Shown here: positions 1 through 8,526 of the stretch, one piece after another
Layout: every line of letters begins with the position of its first letter
Position numbering within the stretch: position 1 is the stretch's first letter
DNA from: Sulfurospirillum sp001602955
Lineage (GTDB): Bacteria > Campylobacterota > Campylobacteria > Campylobacterales > Sulfurospirillaceae
Reading direction: 5' to 3'
Length of the DNA: 64,000 bases
NCBI GenBank assembly: GCA_001602955.1
Contig: LVAC01000022.1
Location: 186,001-250,000, forward strand
Translations under genes and position numbers: made by a program
The notes under the pieces: model-generated
Databases searched by the model: none
What the model saw: only the letters and a program-made list of their open reading frames with translations
Told to the model about the DNA's origin: nothing

Positions 1-90
1 GATCTCTGTCCCGATATGCGCGGCCGTGTTTAAAAGCTCTTTGGCTTCCAATTCTAATACTTCTTTAGCTATCGCTTGAAAATCTTGCAT
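1..90 (-). CDS. kdsD: Arabinose-5-phosphate isomerase, N-terminal fragment (runs off the window)
   Basis: The reverse strand from position 90 reads ATG followed by MQDFQAIAKEVLELEAKE, which matches the start of KdsD/KpsF/GutQ sugar-phosphate isomerases. These convert ribulose-5-phosphate to arabinose-5-phosphate for Kdo and LPS synthesis. Only about 30 residues are present and the rest lies before position 1. The ATG follows the rnj stop codon by 8 bases and has an AGGAT ribosome site, so it is the third gene of an rsmA-rnj-kdsD operon. The same order is known in Helicobacter and Campylobacter, which supports the call despite the short fragment. Confidence 0.75.
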   Translation of the reverse strand, partial: MQDFQAIAKEVLELEAKELLNTAAHIGTEI

Positions 91-98
91 CGGCGATC

Positions 99-2105
99 CT
101 ACATCATGAAAATCGTCGGAACGATTGTCGGATATTTTTTCATCTGGCGATAGATATGTTTGCGAACGACTTGTCGTACTTCGTTTTCAAGGGCGCGCGC
201 ATTTTCCAGTAGCTCTTTTTTGGCATTGGCAATAAATTGATCGATCACACCTTCCATCTCTATCGAGAAAGCTTTATCGTCTTTATCCGGTACAAGTCCG
301 TAACTGATAATTTTCGGCTTTGCAATCAGTTTGTGCTCGCTTTTATCGATTTGAATGACGAGCATCACGAGTCCGGCTTCCGCTAACTTTTGTCGGTCAA
401 TAACGACATCATCGGCAATTTGCTCATTGACTTGGTTATCGATAAAGACCTTACCCGTTTTAATCGTTTTGATTTTTTTCATATATTTGCCGCACAATTC
501 CACTTGATCGCCGTCACTCATCAAATAGATATTACGCTCCGGAATACCGCATTGCATTGCCGTTTCTTTGTGTTTGGTAATATGATTGTATTCGCCGTGA
601 ACCGGAAGGAAAAACTTCGGTTTGACCAAGCGGAGAATCAATTTTTGCTCTTCTTGCGCAGCATGTCCGCTCACGTGAATTTCGCTAAAATCTTGGTATG
701 CTACGTTTGCACCGCTTTTTAATAAAAAGTTTAACACCTTAGAGACGCTGCCTTCGTTACCGGGAATCGCTTTAGCGGAGATAATAATTTGATCGGTCGG
801 TTTAATCTTTACATGTCGATGTTCATCCGTCGCCATACGATACAAGGCGCTCATCGTCTCGCCTTGGCTTCCCGTCGTAACGATTAAAACGTCTTTATCG
901 TTATGCTTATTCACTTCATGCGGATCGATAAAAATACTTTTATCCAACTGAATATACCCTAGATCAATCGCGGTAAAGAGGTTGCGTTCCATCGACCTTC
1001 CGATCACACAGACTTTGCGTCCGTATTTTAAACCGTAATCAATCGCTTGATAGACCCTATGGATATTCGATGAAAACGTAGACATTATCACCCGTCCCTT
1101 GGACTTTGCAAAGATAGAATCAAACGTTTTCCCGACCGTACTTTCGCTACGCGTAATACCTTCTTTATAAGAGTTGGTACTATCGCTCATTAAGCACAAT
1201 ACGCCTTTTTCGCCGTATGCCGCAAAACGGTTCAAATCGGTTACATACCCGTCAATCGGCGTATGATCGATTTTAAAGTCTCCCGTATGAATAATCGTTC
1301 CGGCTTCTGTCGTAATTGCCAATGCGGAAGCGTCGATAATCGAGTGCGTAATATGGATCCATTCGATTTCGAATTCGCCGATTTTATAGAGTTTACGCTT
1401 TTCGACCGGACGAAAATACTTCTTATACGCTTTTAAACCGTGTTCGTCAAATTTGTTTGAAATCATTCCCAACGGCAACGGCGTTGCGTAAAGCGGAAAC
1501 TGCATCTCTTTAAAAAGATACGATATGGCTCCGATATGATCTTCGTGCGCATGTGAAATAATAATTCCAGCTATTTTTTTCTTAATTTGTCTCAAATAAC
1601 TAAAATCGGGTACCAAAATATCTACGCCGTGCATATCTTCACTTGGAAAACTCATACCGACATCCAATACGATTGCTGAAGTGTCGGTCTCAAAGACGCA
1701 AATATTGCCGCCGATTTCGCCGAGGCCTCCCAACGGAGTGATTTTGATCTTTCCTTTGGAGTTTTGCTCAACGATAGAGGCTTTATTCAAGCGCTCTTTG
1801 TGCATTTTTTGATTTGCTTCAATCGCTTTTTTTATATCGCGCTGCCACGGTTCGTTACCGTCGATCGAAGGCGTTTGCGTTTTCGCTTTATTACGTCTAC
1901 GGTTATTGGTCTTCGGTTTGCTCTCGCCGACATTTGGCTGTGCGCTACCATTTTCGGTTTGCTCTACTGCCGTTTGGTCTTGCCCTGAATGCGGTTGCGC
2001 CGCTTTCGATTTCGAACGTCGTCGTCTGTTTTTATTGGGTTTTGGCGGCGTTGCCGCATTGGATTGCTCGTTATTCGTGGATGGAATCTCGTTTTCTTGC
2101 ATCAT
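99..2105 (-). CDS. rnj: Ribonuclease J with long basic N-terminal extension
   Basis: A 668-residue metallo-beta-lactamase/beta-CASP ribonuclease that processes and degrades mRNA and rRNA in the cytoplasm. The catalytic domain begins near residue 119 (KIKITPLGGLGEIGG), and the metal-binding motif HAHEDH is at residues 185-190. The first ~118 residues are hydrophilic, with two arginine/lysine clusters (NRRRRSKSK and NNRRRNKAK). Helicobacter RNase J has a comparable extension, reported to help bind a DEAD-box helicase; a similar role here is inferred. The ATGATG start has an AAGG site about 6 bases upstream and lies 35 bases inside the end of rsmA, so translation is probably coupled. Confidence 0.95.
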   Translation of the reverse strand: MMQENEIPSTNNEQSNAATPPKPNKNRRRRSKSKAAQPHSGQDQTAVEQTENGSAQPNVGESKPKTNNRRRNKAKTQTPSIDGNEPWQRDIKKAIEANQKMHKERLNKASIVEQNSKGKIKITPLGGLGEIGGNICVFETDTSAIVLDVGMSFPSEDMHGVDILVPDFSYLRQIKKKIAGIIISHAHEDHIGAISYLFKEMQFPLYATPLPLGMISNKFDEHGLKAYKKYFRPVEKRKLYKIGEFEIEWIHITHSIIDASALAITTEAGTIIHTGDFKIDHTPIDGYVTDLNRFAAYGEKGVLCLMSDSTNSYKEGITRSESTVGKTFDSIFAKSKGRVIMSTFSSNIHRVYQAIDYGLKYGRKVCVIGRSMERNLFTAIDLGYIQLDKSIFIDPHEVNKHNDKDVLIVTTGSQGETMSALYRMATDEHRHVKIKPTDQIIISAKAIPGNEGSVSKVLNFLLKSGANVAYQDFSEIHVSGHAAQEEQKLILRLVKPKFFLPVHGEYNHITKHKETAMQCGIPERNIYLMSDGDQVELCGKYMKKIKTIKTGKVFIDNQVNEQIADDVVIDRQKLAEAGLVMLVIQIDKSEHKLIAKPKIISYGLVPDKDDKAFSIEMEGVIDQFIANAKKELLENARALENEVRQVVRKHIYRQMKKYPTIVPTIFMM

Positions 2106-2913
2106 TCAACCTTAAATGTTTAAATAGTAGATGATGAGACGAGACGCTGAGTTCATGAGGTCGAATCGTTACGGGAATAGCATGAATTTGCATCACTTTT
2201 TCAACAAATTCTCTATTATATTCACTTGAAATATTTTTTAACCACGTTTTACGTGGACTTTGAAAAGAGCATCGCAAATACTTTTTAAATTTTTGCAGAG
2301 TCTTTTCGTCTTCAAATATTCCAAGAAATTTATCCTGTATAAATTCTTGTTTTTTGTCGATTCTCAGAATAGAAGATGTCACTTTCGGTTGCGGCTCAAA
2401 CGATGTCGGAGCTACGTCAAAAAGCAGTGTTGCTGTTGCGATACTTTGCGCTAGAATAGCCAAAGAGCTAAACTCTTTCGTTTTCGGTACGGCCGCAAAC
2501 TTCTCTGCGACTTCCTTTTGCACCATTACCGTCATTGATCGACAGTAAGGATCTTCTAGAGCGTTCAAAATAATCGTCGTCGCAATGTAATAGGGTAAAT
2601 TCGCCACTAAATCATAAGGCTCGTTTTGCAACGAACCGTTGTTAAACTGATCAAGCACATCGGTATGCACCAATGTTAAGCTTCCCTCTTCTATCTCTTT
2701 TGAGAACTTCTCTCTCAAATAAACGCACAAGTCTTCATCGACCTCATATGCTACTAAAGGCTTTACCTTAAGTAGTTCTTGCGTCAAATCACCTAAGCCA
2801 GGTCCTATTTCAATAAGTTTAAACTCATTACGGGGCATCGCTTGGATGATTTTGTATAGAATATTTCTATCTTTTAAAAAATTTTGGCCAAATTTCTTTT
2901 TCGCCTCTATCAA
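2071..2913 (-). CDS. rsmA: 16S rRNA dimethyladenosine transferase
   Basis: A 280-residue SAM-dependent methyltransferase that dimethylates the two adjacent adenines in helix 45 of 16S rRNA, a late step in 30S assembly. Diagnostic motifs are KKFGQNFL at the N-terminus, the SAM loop IEIGPGLGDLTQELL and the catalytic NLPYYI. The start is TTG (positions 2913-2911), preceded by a purine-rich GAGTGAG. The 3' end overlaps rnj by 35 bases. The gene is divergent from hisF, and the ~150-bp gap between them must hold both promoters. Family assignment is secure. Confidence 0.95.
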   Translation of the reverse strand: MIEAKKKFGQNFLKDRNILYKIIQAMPRNEFKLIEIGPGLGDLTQELLKVKPLVAYEVDEDLCVYLREKFSKEIEEGSLTLVHTDVLDQFNNGSLQNEPYDLVANLPYYIATTIILNALEDPYCRSMTVMVQKEVAEKFAAVPKTKEFSSLAILAQSIATATLLFDVAPTSFEPQPKVTSSILRIDKKQEFIQDKFLGIFEDEKTLQKFKKYLRCSFQSPRKTWLKNISSEYNREFVEKVMQIHAIPVTIRPHELSVSSHHLLFKHLRLNDARKRDSIHE

Positions 2914-3062
2914 TTTGACTCACTCTTTTTAAAATTTTATTGATTTTACTCAATTTTTACTTACAAAATTGTTAGGAGCTACAATAAGCAGGTTTTTCAG
3001 AAGTTTTTTCCAATACTTTTGCTATCATAGACACTCAATATTTCCCTTCTAAAGAGACTTTT

Positions 3063-3821
3063 ATGGACTACTTTGCCAAACGTATTATCCCATGCCTTGA
3101 CGTTAAAAACGGTCGTGTTGTTAAAGGCGTTAATTTTGTCGGCTTAAAAGATGCCGGCGATCCCGTTGAAATTGCCAAACGTTACAATGAAGAGGGTGCG
3201 GATGAAATTGCTTTTCTAGATATTACGGCAAGTCATGAAGGTCGGGGAACTATCGTCGAAATTGTAGAAAAAGTTGCACGTGAAGTTTTTATTCCGCTCA
3301 CGGTCGGCGGAGGGATTCGTACTTTAGAAGATATTTACCGCCTTCTCAATGTAGGATGCGATAAAGTCAGCATCAATTCTCCAGCCATTGCAAACCCTCA
3401 TTTCATCGACGAATCGTCCAAACGTTTCGGTTCTCAATGTATTGTCGTCGCTATCGACGTCAAACGCACGAACGATAGATGGAACGTTTTTATTAACGGC
3501 GGCCGTATCGATACGGGCATTGATGCTATAAATTGGGCAAAAGAAGCAGCGGATAGAGGTGCCGGTGAAATTCTTTTAACATCTATGGATTGTGACGGTG
3601 CAAAAAACGGTTATGATCTTTCCATTACCTCACAAATCAGCTCTCTGCTTGATATTCCTGTCATTGCAAGCGGTGGAGCAGGGACGATGGAACATATTAA
3701 AGATGCTTTTACAAGCGGTGCCGATGCGGCGTTAGCCGCTTCTATTTTTCACTTTAAAGAAATCGAGATCATGGCACTCAAACACTACCTTAAACGTCAG
3801 GGAATAGCGGTTCGCTTATGA
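3063..3821 (+). CDS. hisF: Imidazole glycerol phosphate synthase cyclase subunit HisF
   Basis: A 252-residue (beta/alpha)8 barrel that takes ammonia from HisH and PRFAR to form imidazole glycerol phosphate and AICAR in histidine synthesis. The two catalytic aspartates are in the expected motifs, CLDVKNGRVVKG near the N-terminus and VVAIDVKR near residue 130. Phosphate-binding glycine motifs (TVGGGIR, ASGGAG) are intact. The ATG at 3063 follows an AAAGAGAC purine stretch. The next gene starts inside the stop codon (ATGA overlap). A -10-like TATCAT lies at about 3030. Other his genes are not in this window. Confidence 0.96.
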   Translation: MDYFAKRIIPCLDVKNGRVVKGVNFVGLKDAGDPVEIAKRYNEEGADEIAFLDITASHEGRGTIVEIVEKVAREVFIPLTVGGGIRTLEDIYRLLNVGCDKVSINSPAIANPHFIDESSKRFGSQCIVVAIDVKRTNDRWNVFINGGRIDTGIDAINWAKEAADRGAGEILLTSMDCDGAKNGYDLSITSQISSLLDIPVIASGGAGTMEHIKDAFTSGADAALAASIFHFKEIEIMALKHYLKRQGIAVRL

Positions 3822-4369
3822 TACTTTGTGCTGGCAACAACGAATATTTTGATTTTGCTCAACCCATTGGTGTCGGGCTTATACAAAGTGCTATACAGCT
3901 TACCCGATACATTCTAGAGCAAAAACCTTCTTTTGTGTTTTTTGTAGGAACGGCAGGCAGTTATGGACGATATAAGCCGTTCGATCTTGTTTTGAGCTAT
4001 AGTGCCGCTAATGTAGAACTTAGTTTGCTCCAAAATCAAAGTTATACGCCGATTCAAAATACCATTCATGCAAAACATCATTATAATGTTTCACGTGGAA
4101 CAAATTATCCTTTTGAAACCGTCAATTCTAGCAATTATATTACAACGGATTTTCAGCTATCGCACTCTTTCAATGAGAAAAATATTGCTTTAGAAAATAT
4201 GGAATTCTTCTCCGTTATACAAGTAGCCAATACCTTTGATCTTCCATGCCTTGGCTTGTTTGTCGTTACCAACTATTGCAATGAAAATGCCCATCGTGAT
4301 TTTGTCTCCAATCATGCGAAAGCCAAAGAGTTAATTACCTTACATGTAGAAAAAAATATGAAAATTTGA
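3818..4369 (+). CDS. Purine-nucleoside phosphorylase/nucleosidase-fold protein, function uncertain
   Basis: A 183-residue protein whose N-terminal half (MILCAGNNEYFDFAQ, then FFVGTAGSYG) resembles the nucleoside phosphorylase/nucleosidase fold. It is short for that family. A similar gene of unknown role sits between rsmA and rlmN in Campylobacter jejuni, as I recall it. Substrate and activity are not evident. One possibility is a nucleosidase connected to the futalosine/menaquinone or methylthioadenosine routes, but nothing here proves that. It overlaps hisF by 4 bases (ATGA) and is followed 6 bases later by rlmN, so the three are probably co-transcribed. Confidence 0.7.
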   Translation: MILCAGNNEYFDFAQPIGVGLIQSAIQLTRYILEQKPSFVFFVGTAGSYGRYKPFDLVLSYSAANVELSLLQNQSYTPIQNTIHAKHHYNVSRGTNYPFETVNSSNYITTDFQLSHSFNEKNIALENMEFFSVIQVANTFDLPCLGLFVVTNYCNENAHRDFVSNHAKAKELITLHVEKNMKI

Positions 4370-4375
4370 GGGCAT

Positions 4376-5449
4376 ATGGAACAAATAAATATACTGGATT
4401 TGTCAAAAGAAGAGTTGTCAAACGCGATAAAACCTGCTTTTCGAGCAAAACAAATTTATCAATGGCTGTATCAAAAATACGTTACGTCTTTTGAAGAGAT
4501 GAAAAATCTACCGAAAGAACTTCAATTGGCGTTAAAAGAAACGTACTATCTTGATCCTTTACGCATCGTCAAAATCGAACTTAGTAAAGACGGTAGCAAA
4601 AAATACCTTTTTGAATTGAAAGACAAAAACACGGTTGAGTCGGTTCTTTTACCCATGAAGCAAGAACAAGTCGACGAAGAGGGCAAACGTGTGCATCATA
4701 CACGTTATACCATCTGCATTTCGTCGCAAGTGGGTTGTAAAATTGGCTGTGCTTTTTGCCTTACCGGTAAAAGCGGATTCAAACGTAACCTCTCTGCCGG
4801 AGAGATAACATCACAAGTTTTAATGATTAAAAGGGATAACGCTATTGCCGAAAACAGACGCGTTAACATCGTTTTTATGGGTATGGGCGAGCCACTCGAC
4901 AATTTAACTAACGTGAGTAAAGCCGTTCATATTTTCAGCGATATAGACGGCCTTTCTATTTCAACGCGACGCCAAACCATCTCAACGAGTGGACTTAGTT
5001 CACAAATCGAAAAATTAGGGCAACTTGACTTGGGCGTTTTATTGGCGATTTCACTTCATGCCGTCGATGATACTTTACGCCAAAAACTAATGCCGATCAA
5101 TAAAGCTTACAACATTGAGTCTATTATGAATGCCGTACGTGCTTTTCCTATCGATGCACGCAAACGCGTTATGTTTGAATATCTTGTGATGAAGGGTATC
5201 AACGATGATCAAAGCAATGCCAAAAAACTGGTCAAACTTCTTCACGGCATTAAGGCGAAAGTTAACTTAATCTATTTTAATCCGCATCACGGAAGCGATT
5301 TTGATCGTCCGAGTGAGAAAGACATGTTAGCTTTTCAACAATATCTCGTTGATCACGGAGTATTGTGTACGATTCGTCAATCCAAAGGTATCGACATCAG
5401 TGCAGCTTGTGGACAATTACACGATAAGGAAAAACATGACATCGCTTGA
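4376..5449 (+). CDS. rlmN: Dual-specificity 23S rRNA/tRNA adenine-C2 methyltransferase RlmN
   Basis: A 357-residue radical-SAM enzyme that methylates C2 of A2503 in 23S rRNA and A37 of some tRNAs. The iron-sulfur motif CxxxCxxC is visible as CKIGCAFC (residues 121-128). It is followed by TGKSGFKRNL, the GMGEPLDN motif and a C-terminal CGQL cysteine, the usual methyl-accepting residue region. Length is typical. The start ATG at 4376 follows a GAGGGC site. The 3' end overlaps a small hydrophobic ORF by 14 bases. Confidence 0.96.
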   Translation: MEQINILDLSKEELSNAIKPAFRAKQIYQWLYQKYVTSFEEMKNLPKELQLALKETYYLDPLRIVKIELSKDGSKKYLFELKDKNTVESVLLPMKQEQVDEEGKRVHHTRYTICISSQVGCKIGCAFCLTGKSGFKRNLSAGEITSQVLMIKRDNAIAENRRVNIVFMGMGEPLDNLTNVSKAVHIFSDIDGLSISTRRQTISTSGLSSQIEKLGQLDLGVLLAISLHAVDDTLRQKLMPINKAYNIESIMNAVRAFPIDARKRVMFEYLVMKGINDDQSNAKKLVKLLHGIKAKVNLIYFNPHHGSDFDRPSEKDMLAFQQYLVDHGVLCTIRQSKGIDISAACGQLHDKEKHDIA

Positions 5450-5531
5450 TATGGTACAATTAGGCTTTTTAATCATTGTCGTCATTGTGGGCGTAGGCGG
5501 AATGATTAACGTTTTATTTAGAAAAAAGTAA
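5436..5531 (+). CDS. Small hydrophobic single-pass peptide (31 aa)
   Basis: A short ORF starting ATG at 5436, preceded by GATAAGGAAAAAC, a good ribosome site. It reads MTSLDMVQLGFLIIVVIVGV, continues through GGMINVLF and ends RKK before TAA. It is one transmembrane helix with a positively charged C-terminus. It overlaps the rlmN stop by 14 bases and so is probably translationally coupled. C. jejuni has a small hydrophobic protein gene immediately after its rlmN homologue (from memory), so position and character both seem conserved. Function is unknown. Confidence 0.7.
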   Translation: MTSLDMVQLGFLIIVVIVGVGGMINVLFRKK

Positions 5532-5549
5532 AGAGCTTCTCGCTGCTCT

Positions 5550-6164
5550 TTACTGCACAATCCACTCTTGCGATACGATTTCTTTTGAACCGATAAAAAT
5601 TTTTCCGATAAATTTATCGTTACGATGAAACGTTCCGACACCTTTTGGAGTTCCCGTCATAACAATATCGTTATCTTCCAAAGTGCAAAAAGTCTCAATT
5701 TCTTCAAGGATAGCAAGCGGTTTATAAATCATCAAATCACTATTTCCTTCTTGCACTAACACATCGTTAATCCATAATTGCATCGCAACTTTATGCACAT
5801 CTGAAGGTTCGATACCGACAAACGTACTCATAACCGCAGCCCCGTTAAAAGCCTTTGCACGTTCCCACGGTAAGCCTTTTGCTTTCAACTCACTCTGCAA
5901 TGTTCGGTTAGTTAAATCTAAACCGAAACCGACTCCGCAAATTGTTTTATTTCGGATAAGAAATGAAATTTCTCCCTCATAGTGTAATGTTGTTTGTGAT
6001 TGTGTCGTTAGCGTATGTGTAATAGCAGAATTGGGTTTCATAAAAAGAACCATTGATGTAGGAAGTTCATTATGAAGCTCATAAATATGCTCTACATAAT
6101 TACGACCGACACAGACGACTTTACTTGGCACAATGCCTTCGCCGTTAAAATGGATTGTATTCAT
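5550..6164 (-). CDS. Fumarylacetoacetate hydrolase family protein
   Basis: A 204-residue protein of the FAH fold. It shows VCVGRNYVEH near the N-terminus, the metal-site region YEGEISFLI, and the C-terminal TGTPKGVG loop. The family hydrolyses or decarboxylates beta-diketo and oxaloacetate-type compounds using a divalent metal. The true substrate cannot be read from sequence. It starts 4 bases inside the end of the upstream pseudouridine synthase gene (ATGA), so the two are an operon. It converges on the small rlmN-linked peptide gene, leaving 18 bases between the stops. Confidence 0.85.
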   Translation of the reverse strand: MNTIHFNGEGIVPSKVVCVGRNYVEHIYELHNELPTSMVLFMKPNSAITHTLTTQSQTTLHYEGEISFLIRNKTICGVGFGLDLTNRTLQSELKAKGLPWERAKAFNGAAVMSTFVGIEPSDVHKVAMQLWINDVLVQEGNSDLMIYKPLAILEEIETFCTLEDNDIVMTGTPKGVGTFHRNDKFIGKIFIGSKEIVSQEWIVQ

Positions 6165-7081
6165 TCATTGACCTTTTCTTGGAGTAAGTTATAAAATTCA
6201 CTTTTGGCATTAAAAGTAGATTCTATTGCATAGTCAATCCCTTTATAACAAAATGCCAAAGATTGTGCATGCAATAACAATCGCGGGCTCAAGGTTTTAC
6301 GCGTTTGTTCTTCATGTGTCATACTTCCGTCTAAAAACCTTTCGGCATCTACTTCGTCGATACCGTAAATCGGATCACCGACGATCGGATGTTTCACGTG
6401 GAACAAATGGGCTCTAATTTGATGTTGTCTTCCGGTATAAGGAATTGCCTCAATCAGCGTTGCATGTTTATCTTCAAAATAGCATACGGGAATGACTCGC
6501 GTCTGGGAAGGTTTTCCCGTTTCATCAACATGTACTTTCAAACGTATTTGACTTGTTGCAACATCACGCTTGAGCTTAGCATCTATCAAAAATTCATCGG
6601 CAATTTTTCCACGCACCAAGGCAAAGTATCGTTTATGTACTTTACGCGCGGCAAAGATAGCTTTTAACTCAATTTCCGCTTTTTTATTTTTTCCTATCAA
6701 AACGAGTCCGCTTGTACTTTTGTCGATACGATGCGCGGCATTAGCATCTTTGCCGTAACGCGATTTAATTTCATCGTTGAGAGTATAACCGTCTGAGCGT
6801 TTACGAGGATGGATCATGACGCCGCTAGGTTTATCGTAAACTGCAAAATCTTCCGTTTCAAAAACAGGGATAAGTCCTTTGGAAGTTCCTTCAAAAACGA
6901 CTACGGCAATTTCTCCGGAAATGCGAGCTGATTTTCGCGTCAATAGATCATCGTTCACGTAAACACGCTTCCGATCAATCGTTTTTTGTGCCTCGCTCAT
7001 CGTCATACCGAAAGTATCCATTAAAAAACGAAATGCAAGAACGGGTGTTTCTACCGTAAATTTCTTAGTCGTATAAGACAA
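6161..7081 (-). CDS. RluA-family RNA pseudouridine synthase
   Basis: A 306-residue enzyme that isomerises uridine to pseudouridine in 23S rRNA or tRNA. An S4-like RNA-binding domain occupies about residues 15-75 (MSEAQKTIDRKRVYVND). The catalytic HRIDKSTSG, with its aspartate, follows, and the GRQHQIRAHL motif near residue 215 completes the family signature. The exact target uridine is not decidable. The start is TTG at 7081 with AAGGG 8 bases upstream. It is divergent from purB, the same arrangement as in C. jejuni. Confidence 0.9.
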   Translation of the reverse strand: MSYTTKKFTVETPVLAFRFLMDTFGMTMSEAQKTIDRKRVYVNDDLLTRKSARISGEIAVVVFEGTSKGLIPVFETEDFAVYDKPSGVMIHPRKRSDGYTLNDEIKSRYGKDANAAHRIDKSTSGLVLIGKNKKAEIELKAIFAARKVHKRYFALVRGKIADEFLIDAKLKRDVATSQIRLKVHVDETGKPSQTRVIPVCYFEDKHATLIEAIPYTGRQHQIRAHLFHVKHPIVGDPIYGIDEVDAERFLDGSMTHEEQTRKTLSPRLLLHAQSLAFCYKGIDYAIESTFNAKSEFYNLLQEKVNE

Positions 7082-7197
7082 GTTTCAACCCTTTTTTAGT
7101 CCTATTTTGTTAAAATTTTATCTTCAAAAATAGAATCCATTTTAGATAATTTCATCGTATTTTATCATAGAAAAATCATAAACGAAGAAGGAAGAAG

Positions 7198-8526
7198 ATG
7201 GTAGAGCGCTACGCTAGAGAAGAGATGAAAAAGCATTGGACGATCGAGGCCAAATACAACGCTTGGCTTAAAGTGGAAAAGGCGGCGACCAAAGCGTGGA
7301 ACAAACTCGGACTTATTCCGGACGACGATTGTGAAAAAATCTTAACAAATGCAAAATTCGATATTGATCGTATCGATGAAATCGAGAAAGTTACCCGACA
7401 CGACGTTATCGCTTTTCTTACGAGCGTCGCGGATAGCTTAGGCGATGAGAGCAGGTGGGTTCATTACGGTATGACCAGCTCTGATTGTATTGACACGGCC
7501 GTTGCACTACAGATGCGCGATTCCTTACATGTCATTATTGAAGACGTCAAAGTTTTAATGGAATCGCTCAAAAAAAGAGCAATGGAACACAAAATGACTT
7601 TGATGGTCGGCCGCAGTCACGGTATTCACGGCGAACCGATTACCTTCGGGTTAGTGCTTGCCATTTGGTACGAAGAAATTAAACGAAGTCTTAAAAATCT
7701 TGAAAACGTCATGGAAGTGATCTCCGTAGGGCAGATTAGCGGTGCGATGGGAAATATGGCACACTCACCGATCGAACTCGAAGAACTTGTATGTGAAGAA
7801 TTAGGACTTAAACCGGCTCCCGTGTCTAATCAAGTCATTCAACGCGATCGTTATGCCGCACTGATGAACGCACTTGCACTTTTGGCTTCCAGTTGCGAAA
7901 AAATTGCCGTTGCAATTCGACATTACCAACGAACCGAAGTCTATGAATGCGAAGAGTTTTTTGAAAAAGGGCAAAAAGGAAGTTCGGCAATGCCGCACAA
8001 ACGCAATCCCGTTTTAAGCGAAAACATTACGGGTCTTTGTCGAATGATTCGCTCGTACGCTATCCCCGCTATGGAAAACGTTGCATTATGGCATGAAAGA
8101 GACATTAGCCACAGCTCGGTCGAACGCTTTATTTTACCGGACGGTTTCATTACCGCCGATTTTATGCTAACCCGTTTAAATAGCGTTATTTCCAAATTAG
8201 TCGTCTATCCCGAAAACATGATGAAAAACCTCAATCTTACGGGCGGACTGGTTTTTTCACAACGTATTTTGCTCGAGTTACCTTTATGCGGCGTTTCACG
8301 TGAAGATGCTTACAAAATCGTCCAAAGAAATGCCATGAAAGTCTGGGAAGATTTACAGCAGGGCAAAGCGGCTCTCAACGCCAAAGGCGAAAGCCTCTAT
8401 CTTCAAAATCTCCTTAGCGATGAAGATTTAAGAGCGAACCTCAGCGAAGCGCAAATAAGAGAATGCTTTAATTACGATTACTATACAAAAAACGTCGATA
8501 AAATCTTCCAAAGGGTATTCAAATAA
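7198..8526 (+). CDS. purB: Adenylosuccinate lyase
   Basis: A 442-residue member of the fumarase/aspartase superfamily. It splits SAICAR and adenylosuccinate, releasing fumarate, in purine synthesis. The superfamily signature KGSSAMPHKRNP is near residue 260 and the TSSDCIDTA loop near residue 95. ATG at 7198 is preceded by GAAGGAAGAAG. The stop codon overlaps the nrdA start (TAATG), so purB and nrdA are translationally coupled, linking purine nucleotide and deoxynucleotide synthesis. A -10-like TATCAT lies upstream near 7164. Confidence 0.97.
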   Translation: MVERYAREEMKKHWTIEAKYNAWLKVEKAATKAWNKLGLIPDDDCEKILTNAKFDIDRIDEIEKVTRHDVIAFLTSVADSLGDESRWVHYGMTSSDCIDTAVALQMRDSLHVIIEDVKVLMESLKKRAMEHKMTLMVGRSHGIHGEPITFGLVLAIWYEEIKRSLKNLENVMEVISVGQISGAMGNMAHSPIELEELVCEELGLKPAPVSNQVIQRDRYAALMNALALLASSCEKIAVAIRHYQRTEVYECEEFFEKGQKGSSAMPHKRNPVLSENITGLCRMIRSYAIPAMENVALWHERDISHSSVERFILPDGFITADFMLTRLNSVISKLVVYPENMMKNLNLTGGLVFSQRILLELPLCGVSREDAYKIVQRNAMKVWEDLQQGKAALNAKGESLYLQNLLSDEDLRANLSEAQIRECFNYDYYTKNVDKIFQRVFK

